Shown piece after piece: positions 22,801 through 35,546 of a stretch of DNA of 64,000 nt (within the stretch, counting starts at the first letter, position 1; every line of letters starts with the position of its first letter). The stretch is from assembly GCA_022578605.1 (NCBI GenBank), contig MU394057.1, positions 62,001-126,000 of the forward strand, given 5' to 3'. Source of the DNA: Camillea tinctor (taxonomy: Eukaryota > Ascomycota > Sordariomycetes > Xylariales > Xylariaceae). The translations under genes were made by a program, and so were the position numbers. Under the pieces are notes generated by a model that did no database searches, had not been told where the DNA came from, and worked only from the letters and a program-made list of their open reading frames with translations.

Positions 22801-25800
22801 GCTCGCTCTTGAACGTGGACATTCTCATCACGCCTTGCAGTTTGCCAAGACTGCTGTCAAGATCCTGTTCCATGACTGGACGCAGATGGAAGAACTGCGA
22901 ACCTCTAGTGCCGATGTCAGTCTGGGAGATGTCTCACGAGCAGAAAGCCTTGATGAAAGTTCGAGTTTGAGTGGTTCCCGTCTAGGGAGACCCGACCTAA
23001 TTCGTGCCAATACCGGTCCCGAGTTTTGGGCTCTTGTATATCCGTTATACCGATTCGTATCACGACTCTCGACGATTTATGCACACTTAGGGATGTATCA
23101 AGAGACACTGTACTATGCCGAACAAGCCCAGAAAGTGGCAAAGAGCATGGCTTCATCAGGTTATATTGCTCAGTCGACAGCTTGGCTAGCCTCAGTCTCC
23201 CTCAAAGCCGGCGATATCAAGAAAGCCACGGAACTAGCTGCCGAGGCGAAACCGCTTCTGATTTCATCGGAGCCAACTTACACTAGTTTCAGCGCGGTCT
23301 GCCAGCTAATTTCCATATACCGTGAGTCCAACAATACAGTTGCAGAAGCCGAGATAGTATCTCAGGCAGAGACTATGCTGGAAGCAATGAAAAATGATGG
23401 ACGATCCATGAGTGGCTCTACTAGACCCGAACTTGGGGCAGGGGCAGCAGAACCGAGTGCGAAAGAGATAGCATCTTCGAGACCCGCAAGCCGTGCCACG
23501 AAGACAACAAGAACAACGAAGGTTGTCAGCAAACCTGCTGCCACGAAACCCGTAGCTAAAAGAGCCAAGACCCCAGTAGAATGTCAAGCACAGCCAAAAG
23601 CGGAAGACATTCAACTTTCGTTCCTACGTGCCTCGATTCTCCAATGCCGTTCCGTCTCTCTGCTTGAGAATAGAGACTGGACAGCAGCAGTTACAGCCCT
23701 ACGAAGCGCATACGAGTTTACCAAATTGTCGACAGATGTGTCTCGAGTTCACTTTCTCATGGGCGTTGCTCTAGTCGGCCAAAGTCTAGATCAAATGGGC
23801 CAGGACGCTGTCTTCTCTTTCATCCAAGACTCGACGCTTTCGTTTCCATCTATTGCGGGATCGCCTAAAGGCAAGGGAACCACTATTACTACGCCGGAGA
23901 AGTCAAGCCCCCAGAAAGCCCGTTCAGTAGCAGTTCAAGATAAACAAAGCTTTGTCGACAACCTGCGTGAAGCCCAAGAGCATCTATTGGAAGCACATGC
24001 TATTGCCAGTTTCAACGGTGACGGCAACTTGGTTCACCGCATCGCTATCGCCTTGCAAAATGTTGTTATTCTCTTGTCAAACACTTGTGCCTCGAAAGTT
24101 GCTACAAGCCACCCTGCTCATGCCACTTGCTCAATCGAATTGGCACGAAATCTAACATGGGGTCGGGAACGAAAAACACTACAGTACGATAATACAGCAG
24201 ATCTAAAGTCGGCTTGGCCAATAATCACCAGCAGCTCGGGAAGTAGGCGGTCCAGCCTTGGACCTTCTATTGATATGAATCGATTCCAGAGAGAATATGT
24301 CGATATAATTCCCAAATCGTGGAATGTGGTATCGATATCGGTGAGCGACAACAAGGATGACCTCTGCATCACTAAGTTCCAAGCCGGCCATAGCCCTTTC
24401 GCGATACGCCTCCCGCTCGAGCGGGCCAATGCTAGAGATCCGGACATCGAGGTCTTCAGCTTCCAGCAAGGCCGATCGGAATTGCTCGAACTCATCAAGG
24501 TCGCCAATCGCACTTGTCACGATGCACGAGACATGAGCCAGAAAGGAGCGAAGTCGGCATGGTGGGCAGAACGAGAAGAGCTCGACGGACTCATGAAGCA
24601 ACTCTTAGAAAACATCGAGGAGAATTGGTTAGGCGGATTCAGGGGCATATTTACACAGCATCATAAGCGCTCCGATCTTCTAGCTAGGTTTCACAAGAGT
24701 TTCCAAAACATACTTGACAAGCACCTCCCATCTAGACGCCAGATACGGGTCAAGAGGGCAAAGTCGACCGTCCCTCGAATCAACCTCGACCCCCGGATCC
24801 TAGACCTATTCATCGGTCTAGGCGACGCAAGCGTGCCTGGTTGCGAGTTGGACGAGCCCCTGACAGACCTACTCTACTTTGTTGTAGACATACTGCAGTT
24901 CCACGGTGAGCGGAATGCGTATGACGAGATCGACTTCGACGCCATCGCGGTGGAGACATTCGACGCACTACACGCGTACCACGACGCGGCCAAGAGTGCC
25001 CAGAACGAGCGGAACGGCGACGAAGACCCCGTCCACACCATCCTGATCCTCGACAAATCTCTACACATCTTCCCCTGGGAATCCCTCCCTTGCATGCAAG
25101 GCGCCGCCGTATCACGCGTTCCCTCGCTCGCCTACCTCCGCCGCGCCATCCTCGAGCAGCAGCCGCCCAAGGAGGAGGGCGCACAAAGCCCCCGCGAGGG
25201 CCACTACGCGTCCATCAACTCGGGCACGTACATCCTAAACCCGAGCGCGGACCTAACCAACACGCAGGCCACATTCGGCAAGGCGCTCGCGGGGCTGCCC
25301 CCGGCGTGGCACAGCATCGAGACGCGGGCGCCGAGCGAGCCCGAGTTCGAGTCCGCGCTGACGGGCGCGGACCTGCTGCTGTACTTCGGCCACGGCAGCG
25401 GGGCGCAGTACATCCGCGGGCGCACGGTGCGGCGCCTGGACAAGTGCCGCGCCGCGGCCCTGCTCATGGGCTGCTCGTCGGCCTCGCTCGCGGACGTCGG
25501 CCAGTTCGAGTGCCACGGCCCCGTCTGGAACTACATGCACGCCGGCTGCCCCGCCGTCGTCGGCACCCTGTGGGACGTGACGGATCGCGACATCGACCGC
25601 TTCGCCGGGAGGGTGTTCGAGGAGTGGGGGCTCATGCCCAGGGGCACGTTCGCGGAGGAGGGCAAGGGCAAGGCGAAGGCGAAGGCGGCCAAGGGTAAGA
25701 AGGCCAAGGGTAGGGAGAAGGAGGACGCCCCGCTGACGAGCTTGGTGGAGGCCGTGGCTAGGGCGAGGGAGGACGCCTGCCGGTTCAAGTACCTCACCGC

Positions 25801-25846
25801 CGCCGCGGTGTGTGTTTATGGTATCCCGGTGTATCTGAGCAAATAA
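19517..25846 (+). CDS. ESP1: Separase (cysteine protease that cleaves cohesin)
   Basis: Caspase-fold (clan CD) protease that cuts the Scc1/Rad21 kleisin to start anaphase; held inactive by securin. A single uninterrupted frame of 2109 residues, normal for fungal separases (A. nidulans BimB class). The N-terminal about 1500 residues are helical-repeat-like, with a poly-Ala run near residues 115-124 and a basic Ser/Thr-rich linker near 1290-1360. The protease domain is at the C terminus: catalytic H1959 in LYFGHGSGAQY and catalytic C1986 in ALLMGCSSASL, then AGCPAVVGTLWDVTDRDIDRF. A Lys/Ala/Gly-rich insert sits near residues 2050-2075. Composition shifts sharply along the gene: I counted 37% GC in line 22141-22200 and 75% in 25381-25440. 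Identity is very secure. Confidence 0.96.
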
Positions 25847-26792
25847 GGGGTTGGTAGTTTTCTTGTTTTTTTTATTTTTTTTTATTTTTCGGTAATGGTT
25901 TTATCCGCCTGACCTACCTATGTAACCAAAACCTCCTTACATTACATTGCTAGTTGTGGAAAAGGAGTGAAGGGTGAAGGAGGGGGTGGAAGGGGGCCAA
26001 ATGAGAAGAAAAGAGAAATGTTAATTAGGCTAGGGTATGAGGTTTTTCATGTTCCCTTTTTTTCTTATACATCAACTGGAGTTTCTGGGGTTGTGTAAAG
26101 AGGAGGGAGAGAGTTTTGTCTGGGTATGCCATGCCATGTTTATGTATCCAAGCTAGAGTCGTTCCGCGATGTCTACTTGCGGCTTTTCGTTTTTTTCCCT
26201 TTCTCTTCGATACCTGGCTCGTTCGCTGTTTAGTATAAATCCATCTACATGTTCTATATAAACTCCTTAAGCTCAATCTTGATGTTCAAGTTGTGACTTT
26301 GAAAAATAACTGTCTTGGGTAGCCAATCAGCCTGCAGTTTGGTTCCTGTGATGCACACCGTAGATCAACAGGTATCGTTCAAATCCGTCAGCCACGTCAG
26401 GCTTTGTTATAGGCGGATTTGGTGTCTACTATCATACCTTCGGTGCTTGTTGTCAAATGAGGCTATGCAAATGCCATATTACGGAAGTGATCATACACCT
26501 CTCCGAGAGGCTTAGCTAGAAACCCCCCGACTTGTGCTTCAATTGTGTGATATTACACTTTTTTTCTTTTTCTTGCCTTTTTTCGAAGCTCTTCTCCGTG
26601 AAATTGAAAGCCAAAGAAATAGCTAGGGGAAGCAAATTAAGGCGTCAGTTAATTCCATATCTATAACCTATAGCCTGACGGAAAGTTACAATTCAATTCC
26701 ATCTCAACAATACTTGGAAAAGCCTCGCCTCTCTTTGAACATCTATCCTCTTCTCTAAGAATGGGGGATAATAACAAAACAATGAAAAAAAT
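25847..26792. other. Intergenic: separase 3' flank and HET gene upstream region
   Basis: No gene recognised. T-rich run at 25864-25890 just after the separase stop. The short frames here are not coding-like. Confidence 0.5.
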
Positions 26793-28847
26793 ATGCACCT
26801 CATCAACGTCCACACGCTCACACTCCGAGAGTTCGCCGGCAGCAGGGATCTGCCCCCGTACGCTATACTCTCGCACACCTGGGGTCCGGAGGAGATTTCG
26901 TTTGCCGAGTTCAGCGACCCGGGACGGCCCTACCTGGCGCACGACGGAGCTGGACTACGCAAGATCCGGCTAACATGCCAAAAAGCGCGGGCTGCTGGCC
27001 TCGACTGGGCCTGGATCGATACATGTTGCATCGACAAGTCTAGCAGCGCCGAGCTGAGCGAGGCTATCAACTCCATGTTCAAGTGGTACCGCGGTGCTCG
27101 GGTGTGCTTCGCGTACCTGGACGACTGGCCATACAATGACGACTACAATGTCAGCAATAGTATATCAACGTTGATAGAGGATATATCGACAATAAATGCT
27201 GCCCGCGCGAGCATACTTGGTAAATGCCGGTGGTTCTCGAGGGGATGGACGTTGCAGGAGCTCATCGCGCCCAGGCATGTCAAATTTTATATAGATGAGT
27301 TGGCTAAGAAGGGCTGTCGTAAGGTCCTCAGGCATGACAGTAGTGATGCTGGTGCTGGTCAAGATAAAAATAAAAACGTCGACCGGCGATGGATAAGTAT
27401 TGGATCAAAGAAAGATCTCGTCGGGGCCCTAAGCATCGTGACGAGGATCGATTCCCCGATTCTCCTGTCGGAACAGTCTCTGGACTCAATTAGCGTTGCG
27501 GGGCGCATGAGCTGGGCTGCAGGACGACAAACCTCGCGCGAAGAAGATATCGCGTACTGCCTGATGGGAATATTCGGTGTGAACATGCCCATGTTGTATG
27601 GCGAGGGTTCCAAGGCCTTTCAGAGGCTGCAAGAGGAGATAATGCGCGAGTCAGATGATCATTCGCTGTTTGTTTGGAGGGCGAAACCCGAATCTGCAAG
27701 ACGGTTCCCTTACCGCGGTTTGCTTGCTGACTCGCCCGATGAGTTTGTCTACAGCGAGGGGATCGAGCCCATCCCGGTTCAAACGTCGTCGCATATGTCC
27801 GTCACGAATAGGGGTATTAGTGAGTAGATTTGGCAGTTATTTACGTCCCTCCTCCGGCCTATCTCGGAAGTAAAAGTTGTCTACCATAGACGAGCGTATG
27901 AGTTGACTTCCGAGACACGGCCTGAAGAGTACATAAGTTTACTCACTATAGCAATTACTAACATAGTTACAGTGCTGACCTTGACAACGGAGAGCAGTAG
28001 ACAAATACCGTTTCCAGCCAGGGGTAATATCTCTCTCACGAAAGTCTGCCTGAATTGTCGGTGGAAAGACAGTTTAATCGACGTCTGCGGCATCGAATTA
28101 ATATCAGGGGATGGATTCGGCGCCAGCCAGTACATGCGGTCAAATCCCTCTCAGATATTTCGCCTGGAACAATTCGGCCCTCAAGAAACTTTTTACATCA
28201 CTAAGACACAACACATGCAGGTGCTGCCACCAGTCCCTAATTCTAAGCACCAATATTGTATTTATGCCAAAATGGTGCCAGAAATCAGTATTGTGCAATG
28301 CCACGGAAAGGTAAGGGATTTTTTGCCCGCTACAGGGTTAGTTGAGCTCGCTGTACTCAACGGCGGCTACCACAAGGCTGGGTTGGAGATCGAGTTGTTG
28401 GGTTCTAGCAAACGAGCTCTGATTATGATCTGGTACTGTTATGACAAAATACAGAGCTCTTGGGACTATATGATTGAAGGCCTCGTGACGCAACCCGATT
28501 TAGTGAAATCGAGTTTTGCCCGGACCAATTGGTCTCTTAGGAAATTCACACAATCAAAGCAACGCGAGTCGCTGGATCTGTGCTTCGGTCCCTACAGACA
28601 TGTTATAGTCACTGGAAAGATGGGTAAGGTGCAAGGCACTGATGTGTACTGCTTAAATTTAGTGGACTATCGTCTGTTAAGGCTAAACTATCAGCTCGGC
28701 AGCGTTAGCATCACATTGCATTCTCCCACGAACATGTTCATGTATGTGCTTAATGTTCTGTCTGGGTCAAGAGCACGGTCTTTGAAAAAGGAAGAGAAAC
28801 TGCCTGCCTTCTGGGGTAGATTGGCGGAAGACGTAGATTACCTGTAG
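26793..28847 (+). CDS. HET-domain protein (heterokaryon-incompatibility family)
   Basis: HET domains (TIR-related fold) act in fungal allorecognition and programmed cell death. Two exons, 26793-27819 and 27973-28847, give 633 residues. Intron 1 (153 bp) has donor GTGAGT and acceptor TTACAG, preceded by the branch-like ACTAAC at 27955-27960; splicing gives TNRGIMLTLTT, matching the usual TNRGIxLxLP pattern of the family. HET domain, residues about 20-160: YAILSHTWGPEEISFAEF, GLDWAWIDTCCIDKSSSAEL, INSMFKWYRGARVCFAYLDD, SRGWTLQELIAP. After it come SREEDIAYCLMGIFGVNMP and YGEGSKAFQRLQEEI, the standard continuation. The second exon encodes a C-terminal domain with VCLNCRWKDSL. Without splicing it would look like two truncated genes. 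It borders the most gene-poor part of the window. Other acceptors at ACTATAG or ACATAG also keep frame. Confidence 0.85.
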
Positions 28848-31330
28848 ACCGGGTAAATATATATCGATCCATGGCATTTACATCATCATGACAAGGCGCT
28901 TATATGAAATCACCACACTAGATTTCATGAATGACGGACAAAACGTCTCCTACTTACTATCCGTGTCATGAGAGACCTAGCAAGAACTTAGTTAATCACT
29001 ATTTCGTTGTACGAGGAGGCATGGAAAGAAAATAGGGGAAAAAAAAGGGGGGGGGAGAGACTCACCACCAGTGATTTAATACCAAAAATCATTGTATCAC
29101 CAATGCCGTTTTCATCTCATGCCACCTACTCCTTCCAATATTTTTACTATCTATAGCATCCAGGGCTTTGCCGTCGGCCAAAATCCCGGTGCTATTAGGT
29201 AAATCGCGTTGGCGCCGGGCCTTACGAACGTTCATTGGAGGGTTATGTGACTGTGACTGGAATTGGGGGCTACAAATGGGGGAAAAGGGGGGTTGGACTT
29301 TGCTCAGGGTCCGCTGAGAGGGAAAATGCCTATGTCACGAATTAGTAGGAATATGAAGTTCTAGAGAGGCACATGAAGGTATATTTGATCGATCTGTAGC
29401 TTACGATGGGAAGAAGCTGGTCTTCCCATCACTCCTTTGACATTCCTTGACTGTTCCGTAATTTGAATTCATATCGGTGGTAATATATACACCATATACT
29501 ATATGATATAGACATATGGAGTATATATTGACATGGAAATATAAGCTGGCGAAGTATTGACGTCGGCTTGGAATGTAAGAACGGGTGATGATGAGAACAC
29601 GGCTTTGAACGCGTTCTCCGGTTAGATCAAGTTACCATATCTGTAGCATATAGAGTCCTATGTGATACTGACAATACCACTACAACCTAGTCGTTTAAGA
29701 TCCTAACTTGATTTTGAAAGTTGACATGTAAACTGATCAATATAAAACAACATCGTTCTTGTGAGGTCCCTATAGGAGACATATCCATTCGGGGTGAAGA
29801 TTGTATTGTTGTATTACTGAGATCACCTCGCTCAAGATCTTACAGCCTACGTATCGTCGATACTGTTACGATATCAAAGAAAGGTGATTGTAGATAATTG
29901 ATAACTCATCCAGATCAATGCAAGGTCCTTGTACCCATTCATGCCGGTTCATATACATACATATACATATACCCAAATCAAAGGGGGTTTAAGGATGTAT
30001 GGTCATACCATGATTGCTGAACATATTACGTCCCTATGCATGATGAACCCTCCCTATGACTTAACTCTTCCAGTGGGAGATAGATCCTAGCTAAACAACT
30101 GACTAGTATTCCTAGATACCAAATGACGAAGGCAACCCGTAAATGTGTAGTACAGGTGTTCCAAGCAACAAACACTCTGAAGGTAGCACAATCAGATCTT
30201 TGTGGTTAGGTAGCTGTCAAGTTCCTAATAGACCTCGGCAAGCTACGGCTGAAAAAGAAAAGCCTTTTCTTTTTCTTTCCGTGTTCTGACAACAGCGTGC
30301 TCATTCACCCATTTTCGAATAAGGCTGGTGTCAGATACATGTGACACCGGAAACAAAGGTAGACGGACCAGGGCGCCGAATGTGGTAGCTGCTATTCTTC
30401 CAATTCACTACCAAGTGACCAATTCGCAGTACGTCGAGATGGCCTTGGAAGCTTTCCACGACTCTTCTGCGCATCTGTTTGAAAATTTTTTTTTAATAAT
30501 AATAATAAATAAGGGGCGGCAAAATAGGCACAGATTAAGCGGAACGTGCAGCCCCCGCCATTCTCGGGAGTTTCCCTACTAAACAAGGGCTCTGGATGGA
30601 TTCGCTTCATAAAGGACCGAGTAAGTATAGGATGATTCCTCGGCCGCCTGCTTTTCTGGGGTCGCTTAGGCAGATAGATAGATATTCGGACCAGAAAACT
30701 TGATGGCATTGGCTCGCAGACATGTCTCGGCGTCCAGAGAGGGAATGCGATGCGGTGAGACCTTACCACAAGGTGCATCTCGCCTTGCTGTGAGACGTGC
30801 TGGGAAGCTTAACCGCCAGAGTTAATGTGTGGCCCTTAATAACAATCCTTCACGCTCGCGCTGAAGGCATTTTCGTCGCGAGCATCTCAAGCTGAGGCTT
30901 CTGCTGTGGACGGTCCACGTGTCGGGACGGAGAGGAGCCTTGCTAGACCAGCAAGCTCAAACTCCCTGAATTCCATCGGATGCCGTTATCATGTGAGGCT
31001 TCCCCGGGTCGATGCAATGAAAACGTGTTTCAAAGAAAATGCTCACCAAAGCCTTACCCACAGCACGTAGATATTCTGCATCAACAACCGGGATACGGCA
31101 TTTTGGGCCTACCTAGAGCATGTAGCTAGATGTAGAAATTTATCTTGTGAAGAGCACAATATATGGTAAATGGGTTGGATCGGCGCACTTATTAATGCGT
31201 TGGGTGCATGACAAAACCTCCAAGTTACTTGTCATTGCCACGGGAAAGAAAGCTTTTCTGTTCTTTTCTTTTCTGCTTGGATACCGGTGTAGAGTCGGAT
31301 ACCCAGTCAACCAAGCCTGATATTGTATGA
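28848..31330. other. Gene-poor DNA downstream of the HET gene
   Basis: About 2.5 kb with no recognisable gene, RNA or transposon terminus. AT-rich, tract-rich DNA at 29450-30010 (repeated ATATAC words) is followed by more balanced DNA at 30240-31060, in which open frames are short and interrupted. A decayed gene or element is possible but I cannot identify one. Confidence 0.45.
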
Positions 31331-31863
31331 TCAACCGGAAACACCGGGAAACTGGAAACTTCTAATTTGGGCGACTACGAGCCCAAGCAAGAAGTAGAAT
31401 AGGGGGAGGGAAAAGGAGGGGAGGGGGATAAAGGGGTTACATAGGAGCAGGCTCTGGGTTACTGCAGTAAGAAGGTCGTCATGGTAGGTATGTACCAACG
31501 ACTCATATTTGGACTTTTGGGTAGACTTAGACTCAGATGGTGCGGGTGCTTGGGGATGAATATGGGGATGGGTATCAGGATGGATAATTGAGGGTGACTG
31601 CTCGCCACGCGCTTCAATATAGATTGGCATATGATCGACAGACCCATGCCCAAGAGACAAAACGTAGAGGGTGTCAATCAAATTTGGCCGTACCTTTTGA
31701 TAAGTTACTAATGTGATCGAAGCGTGATCGAAGTGCCATCTCAGCTCTGCAATGGAACGCTCGGGAGGGAGGGCTGACAGCAGTAGTAGGATATGTTATG
31801 CAGGAGATTAGGTAGGTCAAGATGTGAGTGAGGTTTTTGTGAGGGCCTACCTTTGGAGAACAT
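31331..31863 (-). CDS. Weak candidate gene: two-exon small protein, unknown function
   Basis: Not recognised. Exon 1 31863-31851 (MFSK plus one base), intron 31747-31850 with donor GTAGGC and acceptor TTGCAG, exon 2 31746-31331, giving 142 residues. The joined frame begins MFSKELRWHFDHASITLVTY and continues KVRPNLIDTLYVLSLGHGS, which reads like protein. The middle is Pro/His/Ser-rich and the C-terminal 45 residues are hydrophobic (a possible membrane helix around LPLFYFLLGLVVAQI). A longer first exon from ATG 31938 is in frame with it. No family resemblance, and the surroundings are gene-poor, so this could be chance. Confidence 0.3.
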
Positions 31864-34800
31864 CTTGGGGTGCAGAATGTAGGTGGTAGTCGTGGCTGAA
31901 TGTATGTAACGAGACGGTGGTAATAGGTACTGGATCATCGATGAGATGCTGGATTCTGCTGGGCTGGGGATATATCAGCAAGAAACTCAACTCGGCTGCT
32001 CAGGTCCAAAGTAGAAAAGATCTTCCAATATCTCTCTACCATTGCATTCTACCACACATTTATGCAGGATTCAAAAATTGTAGGTTATATGGTGATGTGT
32101 ATCTATATTCAATCTACCTTTGTATAATTGAAAAGCGTTTAAAGGTGTTTGAGACATTCGAGTCAAGAAAACTCATAGCGACCTACCCTGCACTAAGTTG
32201 GGGGCCCACCACCTTCCGCCATCCAACAATTATGGGTCGGTTCTAAAAGCGCCGAAAACAAATCAGCTTCCAGAATGTCAGGGCTATCCTTGTTCCCAGT
32301 ATTTTCTTACACCATGGATATGGATGTATTTTACTTTTAAAAACCCTCAGCTCCACTCCTAACCGTCCTCTCCATCCTTGAAGTTTGCTGAACTCTATTC
32401 TATTTTAGCTATTATTGACAGTGCATGTCATTCCGGGTTATATATTAACTACTGACTACTACCTAGTAGGTACCTAACTTCTTTTGTTTTCTTGATAGAT
32501 GTTTATATCGTTAGGTTAAGTGAATACCTTCCCTTGAGGTAGGTAACGATACAACTGAGTTGGGAAAGAAGTAAAGTAGAGACATCGTAAATAAGTCTGA
32601 CGTGAAAATTAGAAATCTACACTAACGGTTGGGCGATCTTTGATCGACTCCTGGATGAAACTTATGTTTCTTACATAGCCGTAAGTGAATACCTATAACC
32701 TATATATATATACATAAGACATTGCATGTGAGCTTTACACACTTACACAACTCCCAATTCTCACTGCGGATTGCTTGATGCGAGTTGCTATTTCATGACA
32801 ATCCTAGACTTGTTACTCTTCTAATTGGTCCTGCTTGGTAATCATTCATCATGCACCCATTTTGACCTCTTACATCCTCTTACATAGGAAATAGCAGAGT
32901 GGTAAAAGAGCTAAAGATCGCCTCAACAGCATACTAGCCAATAAGGTTGGTTAAAGATCATGGTAAGCAGGGGACTAAATGCATGAAGAAAACGTCTCCA
33001 CAGGAAGAGCTCCACGCGCTAAAATCAAAACCCCGGACGGCCCCCGTTCTGTATCTGTATGTACAGTACAAGAGGTACCTAGACTTGTCAAATTTTTTCT
33101 CACTTCTCTTTTTTGCTCTCTCTGGATATGATTTTCACCGGTCACCAGTTCCCAAAATATCAATTGATTTGTACAACTTATTATAAACATTTCCACCTAA
33201 CCTGGGGTCCTTTGAACCCACAGATGTACTTCCTCCCTATACTTGCCATAATTCAGGTCCAGGTCCAATCCACCTATTTAGGGCTGCACGTACTGCAAAA
33301 AAAAAAGTCTCTCGTAAGTACGCGCGTTGCGTGGAACGGTCGAGTATTTCCCCTTTTTCTTTTCTTTTCTTTTTTTCTCATTGGGAACGCTTATATGGTT
33401 CTCATGCAAGCTGTGTGCGGACATGCTACGACAAAGTGCGGACATGTTGCATTTCATTCTGGTGTGCACCTCCTCCTGCTCCTCCTACCCGACATCCTGA
33501 GTTTCCAAGGTAGTACTCCGTACCCCTGCAAAGAAGTCCGTACATACATACATTATGTACATGCCTACGAGTACACATATCATACATATCATATATACTA
33601 CAGACAGGGCAGTCAAAGTGGTAGCCATGAACGGCGAAATCTCGGACTCGCATCTTGTTCTTATTTCCTGTTCTTCCTCGTTTTCTTACCGGTGTCTGCT
33701 GCATACTTACCTGCTCTCAGGGGCTGGTGGCGAGCAAGTCAAGTAACCTACCTATGTAGGTTTGTAACCTATGTATAAGTCTCTATACTCCTTATTCATA
33801 CTTGACAGCTTCAGCTGGAGAATTTGTTGACACGCGTCTCTCGAGCACCTTAGTTACAGGCACTAACCCTACTTCTTAGATTGAGAATGGGACTGGACTA
33901 GCCACTATCTGGTCAGCCAAGCTGGGGTAGTCCTTGTATCTCTCTCTCTCTCTCTTCTCCCCACCTTGACGAAGATCCGCTTGTAACCTCCCCCAACTCC
34001 TTTTGTACTAGTTAGCAGGTCCTTGCGGCTCGTCCCAAAGACTGCTTGTACTGTACTTGACCAGGGGGTAACTGCCAAGTCGAAAACCTGCCCCGTATTC
34101 TTTTGCCCTGCCCGCCGGTCTGTTCTTCACTACCCAGTACTTACACCACATACACTTTAGGTCCTTGTCTTGACTATCTTGACCCGCCCAACTCGACTTT
34201 ACCAATTGAGAGGGGAAAAGAAAAAGAAAGGGCTCGAGTCCTGTTCGTGCGTGCGTCTTTGTCTTTTTCTTTTTCGTTTATTGTACCTACATATTACATA
34301 CCTACTAAGCCTACCTTAACCCGTTCTGCAAAGTGGTATTTGCTTTACTTGTGGCGCGGCCTACTGCAAGTTCCCATTCCTCCTGAGACATTATGTGTGC
34401 TGTCAGATACTGCCTGCAGCCAGTAATTTTCGGAGGGTAATCTATTGACCGAGAGAGTATCACGGGGAGGGAATAACTTTGAACTTAAGGAAAGGAAAAG
34501 GGGGGTGAGGGGAGAGGGGAGAGGAGAAAGACTTAGTATGTAAATGTAAGTTTGCAGGTGAAAGTGTAGTAGTGGTAGCAGTAGCAGTAACAGTAGTAGC
34601 GGTGGTAAGTAATGTGTAGGTGTGTATGTACTTGGAGAAGGTGTGTAGCTGTGTAGGTATGTCACTATGTATATGTAAGGTATGTATGTTCAAGTTCCAG
34701 TTCCTGTTCAAGTTCTTGTTTGTTGGTGGGTGTGCTGACTACATAGTACTTACACTGAACCACCACTAATAGGTTGTCTATTAAAAGGTACTGCTGTGTA

Positions 34801-35546
34801 TACTCGTGAGGCCGATGAACCAGGTATACATACAGCTACCTACTACCTACTAACACTGCATCCTGCAGCACCCAGCACCCAGCATCCAGCTTTTTCCTAC
34901 GTACATATGGTCTACGGTCTAGCGTGCTACTAGTCTAACCTTACCCCACACTACGCAACCCCGAACCCGCAGAGCTTTGGCTGCAGCCCATTTTCTTTTT
35001 CTCTCTCCAGGACGTTTTAGCCAGCCGGCGCGCCCCCGTCCCCCGGTTACACTACACGAACCCATTTCAAGCCCAGTCCAACTTTCCTCCAGCGCCATTA
35101 CCACCATCTTTCTACCTCCATCTTCTCGACTCTAGACTTCGACTTTCACTTCGACCTCGACTTCAACCCCGATCTCGTACTACTTCTCCCCCCTCCTCCT
35201 CTTCTGCTGGGCACCTTCACCAACCGAGAACTCCTAGGTTTAGACGCTGCGGTTTTGTCATGATACATCTGCACATCGCGCTGGCGCTCCTGGTTTCTTC
35301 TACCCGGCAGGCCGAGGGTGATATCCCAAATATCCGGTCGCGCGGGGCCACACTAAATACTACTGACTAGATCTATATCTGTGTCTAACACCTATATCTG
35401 TACCTATATCTATATCCTCGACAGCAAGGTATAAGAAGGCAAAAGAAGGAAAAGGAGAAATAAGAATAAGAAAGGGATAAAAAGGCGTCTTGCGGCCTTC
35501 GAGGGTTACTCCGACTGCTGTTGATCTTCCCCCTCTAACCCCAGAA
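31864..35546. other. Gene-poor region and long upstream region of the Zn2Cys6 gene
   Basis: About 3.7 kb without a convincing gene. Pyrimidine-rich DNA (35100-35215) resembles a fungal promoter/leader. A short upstream ATG frame (35260-35370) and a possible leader intron (GTATAA near 35427 to CCCCAG at 35544) lie close to the start of the transcription factor. The 221-codon frame at 33113-33778 is low complexity, rich in Tyr/His/Leu, and not called. Confidence 0.5.
35260..35370 (+). other. Possible upstream ORF (36 codons) in the transcription-factor leader
   Basis: An ATG frame of 36 codons followed by TAG, beginning MIHLHIALALLVSS, ends 176 bp before the main start. If the transcript begins upstream of 35260 it would be translated first and could reduce synthesis of the factor. 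The transcript start is unknown, so this is inference. Confidence 0.35.

Noticed and set aside
25090..25698. 202-codon frame inside separase
   Set aside because: Arg/Ala/Pro/Gly-rich shadow of the GC-rich protease domain, which is clearly coded in the main frame.
27820..27972. Frameshift or premature stop making HET a pseudogene
   Set aside because: A GT-AG intron with an ACTAAC branch restores a continuous, family-like frame.
30240..31060. Decayed transposon or gene
   Set aside because: More balanced composition than its surroundings, but no terminal repeat, transposase motif or long frame could be found.
33113..33778. 221-codon plus-strand frame
   Set aside because: Tyr/His/Leu low-complexity translation of pyrimidine-rich intergenic DNA, with no domain or splice support.
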